Shown here piece by piece: positions 22,740 through 33,052 of a DNA stretch of 64,000 bases. This stretch comes from Engraulis encrasicolus (Eukaryota; Chordata; Actinopteri; Clupeiformes; Engraulidae). Both the position numbers and the translations under genes were made by a program. The stretch covers positions 2,413,042-2,477,041 of the forward strand of contig NC_085861.1 of NCBI RefSeq assembly GCF_034702125.1, read 5' to 3'. The notes under the pieces are model-generated. The model worked only from the letters and a program-made list of their open reading frames with translations, was not told the origin of the DNA and did no database searches. Each line of letters starts with the position of its first letter. Position 1 is the stretch's first letter.

Positions 22740-22880
22740 TGAAATGTGGCAAGCTATGGAAAAGTAAAGAAAGCTCCCGCACACTGTTCACATTTGCATG
22801 GTTTAATGCAACGTTTCGGTCTACTGACCTTCTTCAAGCAATTCAAAAACCTGCGAGCTTTGGAAACAAAGTAGGAAAGT
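22740..22880 (-). mobile_element. Penelope-like element end
   Basis: The minus strand reads CTTGAAGAAGGTCAGTAGAC then CGAAACGTTGCATTAAACC, CATGCAAATGTGAACAGTG and GCGGGAGCTTTCTTTACTTT. The pattern GAAGAAGG, 4-bp stem, loop, 4-bp stem, CGAAACG is the same as in the arms at 7905-7940 and 10422-10460. I link it to Penelope-like retroelement ends from general familiarity; no reverse transcriptase is present here. Confidence 0.5.
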
Positions 22881-22971
22881 CACAATTAAGTCTGTAAATT
22901 AAACTTGCCTTACACACATCATTGTTTGGAACGGTGTCTCTTTCAAGAGAGCAAGACATTTAGGCAGGCAG

Positions 22972-23095
22972 ACAAAATCTTAACACCAACTGGGCATAAA
23001 AAGTATATACCATACCAATCTAACATAGTATGGTATGGTATCCATAGTATGGTATCTACTTTTTAAACCCAGTTGGTGTTAGATTTTGTCTGTTT
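22972..23095. mobile_element. ~120-bp hairpin element
   Basis: The arms are inverted: CAGACAAAATCTTAACACCA and AACTGGGCATAAAAAGTA at the left against CTTTTTAAACCCAGTTGG and TGTTAGATTTTGTCTG at the right. The loop is rich in ATGGTATGGTATC. The bases after it (23100-23350) are purine-rich and non-coding; the minus frame there is a Phe/Ser composition artefact. Confidence 0.75.
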
Positions 23096-23479
23096 TCCAA
23101 AACCTTCTCCATTAAAAACAACTGAAGGATGAAAGCTCTGTTTTGTGTTTTAACTGACTCACTAGCAAAAATAAAATAAGATTGATTAAGTCGTAATTAA
23201 AAGGGTCAATCAGGATCAAATTTATTGTAGATAAAAAGGGATTAGAAAAATTATTGAAGAAAATAAAATTAATGAAAGTGAGAAAACTAAAAGAAATAAA
23301 AGTAAAATAAAAATAAAAGTTAAAAGAAAATGACAAATGTGACAAAGTCTCACAGCATCAAAAAATGACCAAACCATATCTGCTCAGGGGCAGCGTGTCT
23401 CTTTCCTTGACTCGACCACATGGCCACATGGCCAAAGGTTTTATACCCAAAGCCATACCACACCTCAGGAGATAAAGAC

Positions 23480-23831
23480 TTAAAGGTGCACTTTGAAGGA
23501 TGGTGGCCAGAGTAGGTGTTGCAACTATGCTGCTCATTGAAATTGAGCTGTCTATTGCCGAATCTGATCTTTTCATGAATATTAACTAAGTAATGAATAA
23601 TATTCAATATTATGACCAAAGTAAAGCAAGATCTGCAGCTAAAAATATATATTTCTGGAAATTCAAAATGGCGGACATGGAGCTAACCCCCCTGTTCATG
23701 TATGAAAAGCTTCTGAAATACTTAGAATGTGGTGGTAGTAAGTATGTGTTAAAAGATAACATTTTTGAATGGGCAGCATGGATTCTGGAAATGAACTAAG
23801 CTACTAAAAATATTACACAGTGCACCTTTAA
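23480..23831. mobile_element. TTAA-flanked MITE, copy 1
   Basis: TTAA lies at 23480-23483 and 23828-23831. The termini AGGTGCAC are inverted. The interior shares AACTATGCTGCTCATTGAAA, GAAATTCAAAATGGCGGAC and GAATGGGCAGCATG with the copy at 27508-27865. Body 344 bp, no coding capacity. A piggyBac- or Kolobok-type origin fits the target. Confidence 0.85.
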
Positions 23832-24120
23832 GTTACAAAATATGGAAAAATTAGATAGGCAGTATTGACTACAATGAAGACACATATCATGATTAGACCT
23901 ATCATGTATGGATAGGCGGTATGGGCAGTTTGATCTCTGGAGGGTCAAAAGACTCTGGCACACAGCGTCCACATGTCCTTCAGAAACCCAGTGCAAAGAC
24001 ACACAGAGAGACACTAATCTCTGCGAATAGCATGTGGTCAAAAACAAGTAGGAAAAAAACACCCCCAATTTAACATTTGTCTCCATCATGAGAGCAGGTT
24101 CTGGCTGACTGCATCTGTCT
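23832..24120. other. 3' flank of the CARD exon
   Basis: Immediately downstream of the minus-strand stop codon at 24121. No clear polyadenylation signal for that strand is visible here and no other feature is seen. The 97-codon minus frame at 23796-24089 resembles nothing known to me. Confidence 0.4.
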
Positions 24121-24434
24121 TTATCTTGCAGCCCACAAATCGTCCACTAGGTGGGGCAGCTGTTCCTGTAGTATCGTGTAGAAGGCCAGTTTGCCCTGAA
24201 CCCCAGCTGAGTGCAGGCCCTCAAACAGCAACCTCATTTTGTCCTGACTGGTGGCAGCAGCCTGGATGTTGGCGTAGGTCTCCTGGCCAATGACGCCCTT
24301 GGAGAGGAGTTGGTCTGCTATGGGCATCACCTCTGTGACCCTCTGTATGAGCTTCGGCCTCTTCTCCTCCAGAAAGGCAGCGGCCATCAGACTGCCCACC
24401 TGACCAGGTATCCTGCTGGGCTGTGGTGGCTCAT
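24121..24434 (-). CDS. Terminal exon encoding a C-terminal CARD (inflammasome-type)
   Basis: The minus-strand exon has 103 sense codons and a TAA stop. CARDs pair by homotypic binding and recruit caspase-1-type proteases or adaptors in the cytosol. The start is set by a splice acceptor: a T-rich tract and CAAAG (24435-24446 in complement). The first two bases complete an Asp codon from a missing upstream exon. After a Pro-rich linker come EEKRPKLIQRVTEVMPIADQ, GVIGQETYANIQAA, TSQDKMRLLFEGL and FYTILQEQLPHLVDDL, a typical helical CARD pattern. C-terminal CARDs ending the protein suit fish NLRP1-like or ASC-like proteins; I cannot choose between them. No FIIND, NACHT, LRR or PYD exon is visible on this strand up to the window end, so it may be an orphan or lie behind a long intron. 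Confidence 0.75.
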
Positions 24435-24665
24435 CTTTGAAAAAAAGAGCACGAGGAGTTAAATGTCTTTCTAGACTGGTATGCAATATTCATTACTGTG
24501 GTTAAAATACAAACACTAATAAGGTCTTGTTTAGTTTCCACTGTGATAGTGTGTGTGGATCAATGGTGTGAGCATTTTTTTGTGTTCCATGATTGTTTTT
24601 TGGTAGAAAGCCTTTCAAATTGGACAAAACTTTTATCACTTACTTGGGCACTAAGCATCAGTAGG

Positions 24666-24852
24666 CAGTGGTGTAGTCTACGTAGAACGCAGGTATACAG
24701 AGTATACCCACTTCTAAATTTTAGGGGCTTCAGTATACCCACTTAAAATTGATTGATCCATTATTTAGAATAGCATAAGTATAGAGTATACCCAATTCAA
24801 AAATGCTCAAATATACAGTAAACCCACTTCAAAAAAGTAGACTACACCGCTG
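24666..24852. mobile_element. hAT MITE with exact TCAGTAGG duplication
   Basis: TCAGTAGG lies at 24658-24665 and 24853-24860. The terminal inverted repeats are CAGTGGTGTAGTCTAC and, at the right, GTAGACTACACCGCTG. The 187-bp body repeats TATACCCACTT-type words. It is non-coding and sits about 230 bp upstream of the CARD exon in the putative intron. Confidence 0.92.
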
Positions 24853-24860
24853 TCAGTAGG

Positions 24861-25750
24861 CACCCCGACAGTACCAGGCGCATGCAGCTGGGGTTTGCAG
24901 CTGCATGTGTAACACCCAGCTGCTGCTGCCAGCTAAGGGCCAGTGATTACAACCGCCCGCGGTCTCAATTAACAATCAATGAGCCCCGCGGCCAGAGAAC
25001 CTCTAACAGGGAGAAGGCTCAGTCTCATTGGTTCCCATTGTAGCCAGTTAGCTTTGCATGCATAATGCAGTAACGAGCGTGGGCCAGTCCTTCATGTGGG
25101 AAAATGTATGGAATGGAAAGGGGAACCCATGCTAAATACATTGCTACTGCGATTTCCAGTCACAAATATCATCAACAAAACATTCCTGGTAAGCACTATG
25201 ACTGTTGTTTAACAATAGGCTGTATTGACAAATCGCACAGGTGTGTAGTTTTACAGCAGGTTAGAAGATTTCAACCTGTACTCGCTAGCATCGCGCTAAT
25301 GTTTATGGGTTTGGCCCCATAAAAATTGAGCTTTGTGACCCAGTATATAATAATCTAGTGGCGCAAAATAATCGAAACGCTACTCAAATGGGGTCTTATT
25401 ATTTCTAGCTTCAAACTTAATATTAATATTTCAGGACAAAAAATTATAAAAAATCACAAAAATGATAATGGTAAAAAACTCCATTGACACCCATTCATTT
25501 TGCACTGTCCCGTGGTTGGGGTTAGCCAATTGTGGCTAACAGGAAGTTCCGTGAGTGAACAGCCCCTGCCGCGGCCGGGATGAGCACCATCCGCGGGTAA
25601 TTAACAATCAATGAGCCCCGCGACCGGGATGAGCACCATCCGTGGGTTCCAATTACCAATCAATGAGCCCCGCGCCCGGGTTGGTGCAACATCCAATCAG
25701 CATGCAGTTCTGTACTGCACAGGTGCAGCTTGTTATTGAAGCTGAAGTGT
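24861..25750. repeat. Dispersed GC-rich direct repeats
   Basis: AACAATCAATGAGCCCCGCG occurs at 24971-24990 and 25603-25622, with a one-base variant at 25655-25674. The last two belong to a unit of about 52 bp that also contains GGGATGAGCACCATCCG. The rest of the stretch has no recognisable feature and no exon that would extend the CARD gene. Confidence 0.7.
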
Positions 25751-25811
25751 AAAAGTGTACATGCTGTCCAATATTCGCCATTGGAACAAGTCGACTAATT
25801 TCTGCATAATG

Positions 25812-26950
25812 TCACAAAATCCTCGGAAAAGAATATGCAACACGGCTGAGGCGAGCGCTGAACCAACAGAGGAAGAAAGGGTAGAGGCAGAGGTGGAGGC
25901 AGAGGACGAGGAGTCGGCCGCCCGCCAGGAGGAAGGGGGAGAGACTTGCCGCAAACTGAAGATGGACGTGGATGGCAGGACACAGAGGTACAAGATGTAA
26001 TTCCACAACAACCAGTGTTTAGACCAACTCGTACTCCTGGTCCGCAAGCTATTACTGGGGGAAATTATTCCATATTGGATCTCTTTCGCCTATTCATCTC
26101 CGATGCAGTTTTACAAAAGGTCCTCAGTAACACAAACAAATTTGGGAGACGGAGGCATGCACATCTTTGGGAAGAACTGACCATGGCAGACATGTTCAGC
26201 TATCTATCTCTGATCATTTACATGGGTCTTGTTCACGCCCCAGCTCTTACAGACTACTGGCGAAGGGCAGAATTGTATAGCTTTCCGTGGGCTGGGTCAA
26301 CCATGTCTGGCCGTAAATTCAGACGAATCTCCACCAATATCCATATGCCTGACCCTGATGATGACGAGCTGAATGCAGCTTGAAGAGGCACCCCTGAGTT
26401 TGACCGCCTTCAGAAGATTAAACCCCTGTACACTGATATCCTGCATTTCCAACTTCCAGCCAGGCCAGAACATTGCTACTGACAAACGAATGGTCGCCTC
26501 CCGTGCCAGGATAGGAATCCGGCAATACTGCAAAGATAAGCCATCGAAATGAGGGTACAAATTCTTTGTGCTAGCAGACTCACATTCTGGGTACACCATC
26601 ATTTTTCTGTGAGGGGAAAAGCAGGGTCTCCCCAGTTTTGGGGACTGGCTGCAAGCTCTTTGTGGACATTTTTTATACAAGCCCAATGCTGTTCCAGCAA
26701 CTGCTGGATGAGAACAAGATATGGGCATGCGGTAACATTTGCAAACACAGGATCGGGTTCCCAAAAGACACATCCGATGCCATTAACAATTGCCACCCAA
26801 GGGGTACGATACGTTGGATACGGGAGGGAAATCTGCTGTTCATACAATGGAAAGACACTTGTCTAGTTCGGATGTGTTCCAGCATTCATTAAGCCCACAG
26901 CGAAGGCAGCACGATACAGGGGGGCGGGTGGTGTAGTCTCCGGGCTGTAG
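25812..26950 (+). pseudogene. piggyBac (PGBD4-like) transposase, decayed
   Basis: It encoded a DDE/D transposase that cuts and pastes at TTAA. An acidic N-terminus (25812-26000, with EEERVEAEVEAEDEE) shifts frame into 25946-26383, which carries DLFRLFISDAVLQKVLSNTN and LTMADMFSYLSLIIYMGLV. A stop follows, then RGTPEFDRLQKIKPLYTDI. Later, in changing frames, come ATDKRMVASRARIGIRQYC (first catalytic Asp at 26481-26483) and KLFVDIFYTSPMLFQQLL (second Asp at 26665-26667), followed by GTIRWIREGNLLFIQWKDT. The third Asp region is not recognisable. Several stops and frameshifts make it inactive. I could not identify its termini, so its link to nearby TTAA elements is unproven. Confidence 0.85.
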
Positions 26951-27503
26951 TCATTTATGATCGGAAAAAAAAAAAAATCACACGTGTCCACAGGGTGCCC
27001 CAGCGAAAAGCACATTGCCTGGGCTTGAAGAGTCACAACACGCACAATAGCTCCAGCTCTGATGACCGCTACAGCCAGGACCAGGTATTCGAGGACCGTC
27101 AGTCCGAAAATGTGTGCTATAGATCGGCCTTGTGATGTGACTGGTCTCGGTAGGATGCAAGACATCCACATTTTTGCTGTTTTTACGTGTTTTCAGTTGA
27201 TCCTTTGTCCTGGACTTTTAATAAGACTTGAGGCAAGGGTTTTTTTCCTGTTTCATCGGGAGAACTGCTTTCAGAGTTACATTTATTTGGATTAACATTT
27301 GTTTTCTCCTTTTTTCAAGAAAAGTTGTGTTTTATTCCAAGTAGATTTGTAACAAAACATAAGAGTGCTCTTTTGACTATATAGTGACAAACAAGAGCAC
27401 GGGTGTTAGTGTAGCACAAACAGGGATATGACTGCAACCCCTGGCGTAAAAGAAGCCAAAAATGTATAAAATGTGTGTGACGGTTAAGTGGTTAAGGCTG
27501 TTA
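26951..27503. other. Decayed 3' part of the piggyBac copy or unique flank
   Basis: No clear transposase homology remains past about 26950. An A-run sits at 26965-26978. TTAA occurs near 27484 and 27492 and could mark an old element end, but no matching left end was found. Confidence 0.3.
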
Positions 27504-27869
27504 TTAAAGGGCACTGTGCAGGAAATGGTCAAAAAAAGTACTGCAACTATGCTGCTCATTGAAACTGGGCTGCCTATTGCCAAATTTGATCTTTACATGA
27601 AAGTTTGCTAAGTAATAAACAGATATGTTCTAGCATGGTCCAAGTAGAGTAATTTTTGCAGCTAAAAATGGCTGTTTTTGGAAATTCAAAATGGCGGACC
27701 AGGGAGAAGATCCCCCTTTTCATGTATGAAAAGTGTATATTTTCCAGTCATAATGAATACTTTGAATTTGACGGTGGTGGTAAGTATTCATGAAAAAGGT
27801 AACATTATTGAATGGGCAGCATGAATTCTGGAAATAGACAACTAAAAATCTCACACAGTGTCCCTTTAA
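27504..27869. mobile_element. TTAA-flanked MITE, copy 2
   Basis: TTAA lies at 27504-27507 and 27866-27869. The inverted ends are AGGGCACTGTG at the left and CACAGTGTCCCT at the right. The body is collinear with 23484-23827 but clearly diverged. 358 bp, non-coding. Confidence 0.85.
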
Positions 27870-27973
27870 TGCACAGAGTTCGAAACATTTGTATTTACAA
27901 ACTTAATATTTTGTTTTACAACCATGAGGGAAACACCTGAAGTGGTTAAGACACATTATGGTATAGATCTAAT

Positions 27974-28128
27974 CATGGGTGCCGCTAGGGGGGGGAAAGG
28001 TGTTACAGATTTTAAGGGCCCAACAGCACTGGCAGGCCCCTGGAAGGATGCTGATAACACAATTTGTCATTTTGGGGGCCCAAAATTTGAATCTTTCATG
28101 GGGCCCAACATTTTTATCGGCGCCCCTG
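27974..28128. mobile_element. hAT MITE with exact GATCTAAT duplication
   Basis: GATCTAAT lies at 27966-27973 and 28129-28136. The left end CATGGGTGCCGCTAGGG and right end ATCGGCGCCCCTG are imperfect inverted repeats. The 155-bp body carries several GGGCCCAA motifs and no coding frame. Confidence 0.88.
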
Positions 28129-28136
28129 GATCTAAT

Positions 28137-28566
28137 GACCCTTTATTGCCTAAGCAAAAAACAATATGAAAGAATTTACTTTTTCTACAAAATATTACAA
28201 AAACACCTGAAAGTGCTGAGAAAAATCAAACTGCTTGACAAACTGCTCTGATTTTGGAACCTAGTTAGTGCTAAATGTTTTTTCTCAGTTTATTTTGTAG
28301 TTAATTTGTTTTGAGTGAAACTTTTGTTTTAACTTTTTTAGTCCATATAGTGAAAAATGATGTAGTTGCATAGGTTAAATGTACATTAATATGTATATAA
28401 CATCCTACAATAACATTTCCTTCTGTTTCTACATAAAAGAGTATCATATGAGTATATTAAGCCGTTTTTGGTGAATTTGTCAACTCCATACGATTTTATT
28501 ATGGAGTTGACTTGTAAAATCTTATGGAGTTGACTCTTATGGAGTTGACAAAACAACCTACTTTTC
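28137..28566. repeat. AT-rich stretch with repeated TATGGAGTTGAC motif
   Basis: At 28479-28551 the 12-mer TATGGAGTTGAC occurs three times in direct orientation and once inverted (GTCAACTCCATA). The remainder, 28137-28478, is AT-rich and shows nothing recognisable. Confidence 0.7.
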
Positions 28567-28574
28567 ATAGTAAC

Positions 28575-29800
28575 TAGGGCTGGGCAACGTTAACGCGTTA
28601 ACGGTGCGTTAACTATTGAAGTCAATATCGCCCGACAATTTTGTTAACGTTATAACGCAGCAGGGTTTTTTTTCGTGTTTTTTTTGCCTTTTATGACCGT
28701 CGTTCGTGGCTTTTATTTTGAAAGCGTCAGAGCGCTTGTTGCTGCTTCCAGTGACTGCTGACAGAGGAGAAGAATAATGTCTAGAAAAGTAGTCAAAACA
28801 AAACAAACAAACAAAACAATTAGCCTACAGAAGGACTTCAACTTCTGAATGAACATGTTCGGTACACAGTTCTGGTCCTCCTTGCACAACTCTCGAGCAG
28901 CATGTGGCTCGCCTTTGCAGCTCGCAAGGTTAGTCTATTGTACGGTCGGTCAGCATGAAAAGGGTAGCCTACTGTTGTGCTGGCTGTCTATCAGCTGTCA
29001 ATAACGCCACGCGGACTTACTAAAGCCCTGATCAAAAAGCGAACCGCGAGATATTACATTCCTCACGCAACGTTTTGGTATCTATGGCGCTGCGCGTGCA
29101 TAGTAGGCTGTATCAACATGGTAGGCTAACTTCGTCAGCATTTAAGATAGTGTTAGTCATGTCAACGTTATTGTTTTGAAAGATGTAATTGCTGTCAATG
29201 CCAACAGACAGTCAATTAGTTTCTAGTCGCTGAGACACCTTAAAAATAGCGACAGATAAGAGAGAAGGTGGGAGTCTTTGACAGTGAGAGAAGACGGGAC
29301 ATATCTCACAGACGCACGCCTATGGCAAGCCGTTTTAACATAGTTTTTTTAAGTGAAAGTTTTTTTTCTTTTTTTCTTGTAGGCCCATGTAGACCATCCT
29401 AATTTGAGTTAATAATTTCTAATATGTCAGTTTCAGTAGCATACAATCTTAAATAGCCCTAGTGTAATATTGTATGCAATAATTTGTTTCATTAGTAGGC
29501 CTACATTGGATAGGCATATAGCCTACTACATTTAGACTGATAGGTTGGCAAATAGCCTACATTTCCATTGTGGAATATTATATTAGACCTACATAGGTTA
29601 TCTACACAGTACATATGCAAATTATTATTAATTATTTTATTTTATTAATTAAAACATATTTTTATTTTATTTATTATTTATTTTATTTATGATTTATTAT
29701 TATTATTTTTGGGTTTCGCGCGCTATGCGATTAATCGCGATTAATCACAGAAAGTCATTGAGTTAATGCGATTAAAGATTTTCATGTTTGCCCACCCCTA
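28575..29800. mobile_element. 1.2-kb hAT element
   Basis: The terminal inverted repeats are TAGGGCTGGGCA at the left and TGCCCACCCCTA at the right. The flanking 8-mers ATAGTAAC (28567-28574) and ATAATAAC (29801-29808) differ by one base and fit a hAT duplication. Subterminal CGTTAACG-type motifs at the left and GCGATTAATCGCGATTAATC at the right are typical of this family. The body is non-coding, with an AT-rich block near 29590-29705. Confidence 0.88.
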
Positions 29801-30028
29801 ATAATAACACATAATTTTCTAAAAGAAATCATCTGGTTCATCATCAGTCGCTTAAGGACTTGCCAATAAAGTTATTCTAAGCTTTTATTATACAAAATAC
29901 TGAAATAACCCTTATTTTTATGCATTATGGTGTTGACACATTATGGTTGTGATAGGTGGTCTTCCTCAATAAGCATTGATAGAATCATATTTAACAGAAC
30001 AGTCTCCCTATGGTATGTAAGGACCCAA

Positions 30029-30300
30029 AACGTAATAACTGCCCATAACGTAATAACTGCCCATAACGTAATAATTTGGGCCCATTTGAAACGTAATAAA
30101 ACCCATAACGTAATAACTTGCGCATAACGTAATAACACTTCCCTATCCATAACGTAATAACGTTCTGCCCATAACGTAATAACTTATTACGTTATGAGCA
30201 GGTTATTACATAATGGGCCTTACTCTAAAAAAAAAGCGTTGATGATGTAATAACGATGCCCATAACGTAATAACTGCCAGTAATGTAGTAATTGGGCCGA
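30029..30300. repeat. Array of CATAACGTAATAAC motifs
   Basis: The motif CATAACGTAATAAC recurs at irregular spacing about eight times, with further degenerate copies, and once in inverted form (TTATTACGTTATGAGC near 30182). Spacer words include TGCC and GGGCCCATTTGAAA. The 66-codon plus frame across it is only the repeat read in phase. Confidence 0.88.
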
Positions 30301-30507
30301 TTTGAAACATAATTTCTTTGTACAGGTAGATGTCATCCTGCTATGCTCTTGGCATGCCGCACCTCCGCCGGTGCCTATATTGCTAGCTGCAGGGTCATCA
30401 GCTGGGGACCACCTATCTTAGATGTTTCGCCCCTTATTCCAGAACATCTCCTGGTGGCGGGGCAGTGAACAGGGACGTCTCCCTGCCACTCCCTGCAGCT
30501 AGCATCC

Positions 30508-31490
30508 CTATGTTGTGCCTGCTCCCCACGCAACATCCCTCCGTCTCAGCCAGAGCCAGAAACTTGCTTTCTCTGCCTCCTCTGAGAGCCCCCTGGTTGC
30601 TCTCTGCAGACTGGTGCCTCGCAGGCCTAGGTCTCTCAGCAGTCGTGTCGTAGAGTCTGCCACAAACCCTCTTGCTCCTACCTCCACAGGGTATAGTCTC
30701 GCGCTCCACCCTGCTTCCCTGCACTCTGCCAGCAGGTCTACATACTTCGCCCTCTTCCGCTGATGGGCAGCCTCCAACCCCTCCTCCCAAGGCACAGTCA
30801 GCAGCGCCTTTTTCTCCACTGTGGTCCACAAGACCATGTCGGGGCGCAGGGTGGTACTGCAGATCTCTTTGGGGAAATGGAGTTGTCTGCCCACATCCAC
30901 GCCCAGCCTCCACTCTGCACCTTGATTGAGGAGCTTAGGTGGTGGTCTCCTTCCTGTTCCAGCTGGCAGTTCCCCCTGCCTGAGGAATTGGATGTCTTGT
31001 TGGGATCCACCTGACTCTCCTCTGTTCGCCTCGCTCCTTGCTGTTTCAACAATCTCGGCCAGCTTGCGGAGGATCTGGTCGTGACGCCATCTCAATCTCC
31101 CTTGCGTTAGGGCAGTCTTGCATCCTGATAAGACATGTTGCAGTGAGGCGTTGCTGGTACCGCATAGGTTGCAGGCTTGTTCTGTTCCCAGCCACTGGTG
31201 TAGGTTGCGAGGGCAGGGTAGGGTGTCGTAGGTTGCTCGGATGAGGAAACTGAGGCGGGCCTGTGGAGTTTTCCACAGGTCCGCCCAGCTGACAGTTCTT
31301 GTTGTCATCCCCTCCCATGTTGTCCAGCGGCCCTGCTGGCCCTGAGCGATGGCTTTGACTTTGAGCTCCTCCTGCTCCGTCCTGGCCATCTCAGCCACCA
31401 CCAGGTCCTTCCTTTCCTTTCCTTTCTTGCTCTGGACCACAGGCAGGGTGGATCCCTCCATCCAAGTCCTGCCCTCCCAAGCTGGACCAT
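30508..31490 (-). pseudogene. Hero/R2-type CCHC finger and restriction-like endonuclease
   Basis: This frame contains WADLWKTPQARLSFLIRATY, then a CCHC motif CNLCGTSNASLQHVLSGC. The endonuclease core follows, with RPDMVLW, KRAKYVDLLAECREAGW and YPVEVGARGFVADS, matching the PD-(D/E)xK fold of RLE LINEs. It ends at a stop at 30508-30510. The open frame upstream of about 31490 in this phase is not homologous. Bases 30310-30507 are probably the 3' untranslated region. Confidence 0.85.
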
Positions 31491-32141
31491 GCCCACCACT
31501 TCCTGGTGTTGAAGTCTGCTTGCTGCTCTCTGCACCTCCTCCTTCGCCTTCCACTTCCTCCCTGTCTTGATCCGTGCGTCTTGATCTTTCACCACTATGT
31601 CAGAGGACTCCCTCAACTCCATGACAGGTCTGGCCTTCTCCTGCCTATACCCAAGGGTAATGGACTTGAGGGGCAGTTGGAGCGCATTCCATCCATACAG
31701 GCCTGTTGACGAGAAGCACCTTGGGAGCCCCAGCCATTTACGGATGAAAGCATTGGCTTTTGCCTCCATCCGAGTTACCGCTGAGGAGGTGACTTCACAC
31801 AGCTTCAATGGCCACATTACCCTTGGGTACAAGGTGAAATGATAGCACCACACCTTGTACTTTCCAGGCAACTGGCTGGCGTCGATCTTTTCCAGGCCTG
31901 CTGATAGTTGTTGGAGAATGGTCCTCCCCATTGCCTTGTCTGAGAGACTAGATGTATATTGTCTTCCTAGACTGCGGATTGGTTGGTCCGCAATGAGGGA
32001 GATGTCTTCTCCCCCTATGGTGAAGATAGCCCTGTCGTTCCGTTCTCCCTTGCGCATAGAGAGGCTCCTTGACTTGCCTGGTTTGAATTTCATCCTAGCC
32101 CAGCTGATCAGCTCGTCCAGCCTCCTGAGCAGTCTTGACAC
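31490..32141 (-). pseudogene. Hero/R2-type reverse transcriptase, thumb segment
   Basis: In a different frame from the preceding piece, it starts SRLLRRLDELISWARMKFKP and continues GKYKVWCYHFTLYPRVMWPL and KANAFIRKWLGLPRCFSSTG, typical of the thumb and following domain in this clade. Another frameshift near 31490 moves the homology into the endonuclease frame. Confidence 0.8.
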
Positions 32142-32142
32142 G

Positions 32143-33052
32143 CATGGAGCTTGACTCCTCCCACCACCTGCTTTGCTCCTGTTAGGATGACCTCAAACGC
32201 AGCCACTAAGAGGATGGGAGAGATGGAACACCCCATTGCAATTCCTACTTCCAGTTGCTGCCACTTGGTGGTGAAGTTCTGCAGCCTAACACAGATGTGC
32301 ATATCCTGGAAGTAGTTGTCAATCATGTCCTTGATGTTCTTTGGGACGTAGAAGAAGTCCAATGCAAATGCTATGAGCTGGTGAGGCACTGACCCATATG
32401 CATTTGCTAGGTCTAGCCACACTACGTGCAGGTCCTTCTTCTCCCTCTTTGCAGTCTGGATTTGATCCCATATCATCGAAGCATGCTCAACGCACCCTGG
32501 GAATCCGGGAATCCCTGCCTTCTGACAGCTGGTGTCGATGTATCCATTGGACATGAGGTATGCAGTCATCCTTCTTGCCATCACTGAAAAGAAGATTTTG
32601 CCCTCCACATTCAGCAAGGCTATGCTTCGGAACTGTTCGAGAGTTCTGGAGTTTTGTTCTTTAGGGATAGGAACTGCTACTGCCCTCTGCCACTCAGCGG
32701 GGATGGTCTGCTTAGTCCAGGCAGTTTTCATTAGTGTCCACAGGATCTTCAGCACTGTTGGGCAGTTCCTGTAGAGCTTGTATGGAATTCCATTTGGCCC
32801 TGGTGCTGATGATGATCTTGCCTTGAGGACAACTTGCCTTACTTCGCTGAGTTTAGGGGGCAATACATCGAATTCTGCTGTTGGTTCAGCTGGCTTGGGC
32901 AGGTAGCCCAGGTAGCCCAGTTGTTCACTCCTGGCTGGGTCGCTATACTGGGCCTGGATGTGTTCTTCAAGGTCCTCCTCGGAGACTTCCAAGGAACCGA
33001 TGGTTTTCTCCTCCAGAAGCCCTCTTGCATTAGTACAGCAATTACCTCAAAC
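32143..33052 (-). pseudogene. Hero/R2-type reverse transcriptase, fingers and palm
   Basis: The frame resumes after the insertion with ARGLLEEKTIGSLEVSEEDL. RT motifs follow in order: SSSAPGPNGIPYKLYRN, EQFRSIALLNVEGKIFFSV, VVWLDLANAYGSVPHQLI (motif A, catalytic Asp) and GIAMGCSISPILLVAAFEVI (motif B). After GGVKLHA the sequence jumps directly to the region beyond the active site. The YxDD box and about 30 residues are missing, together with a frame change near 32140-32150. Catalysis is impossible. Confidence 0.85.

Noticed and set aside
23112..23345. Phe-rich membrane protein on the minus strand
   Set aside because: Composition artefact of a purine-rich plus strand, with no family features.
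30029..30300. CRISPR-like array
   Set aside because: The repeats are only about 14 bp, the spacers are very short and related, and the setting is a vertebrate genome with no cas genes.
30434..30929. Second set of overlapping frames of 80-160 codons in the Hero-type region
   Set aside because: They are shadows of the endonuclease frame on the minus strand (30508-31490), caused by high GC content.
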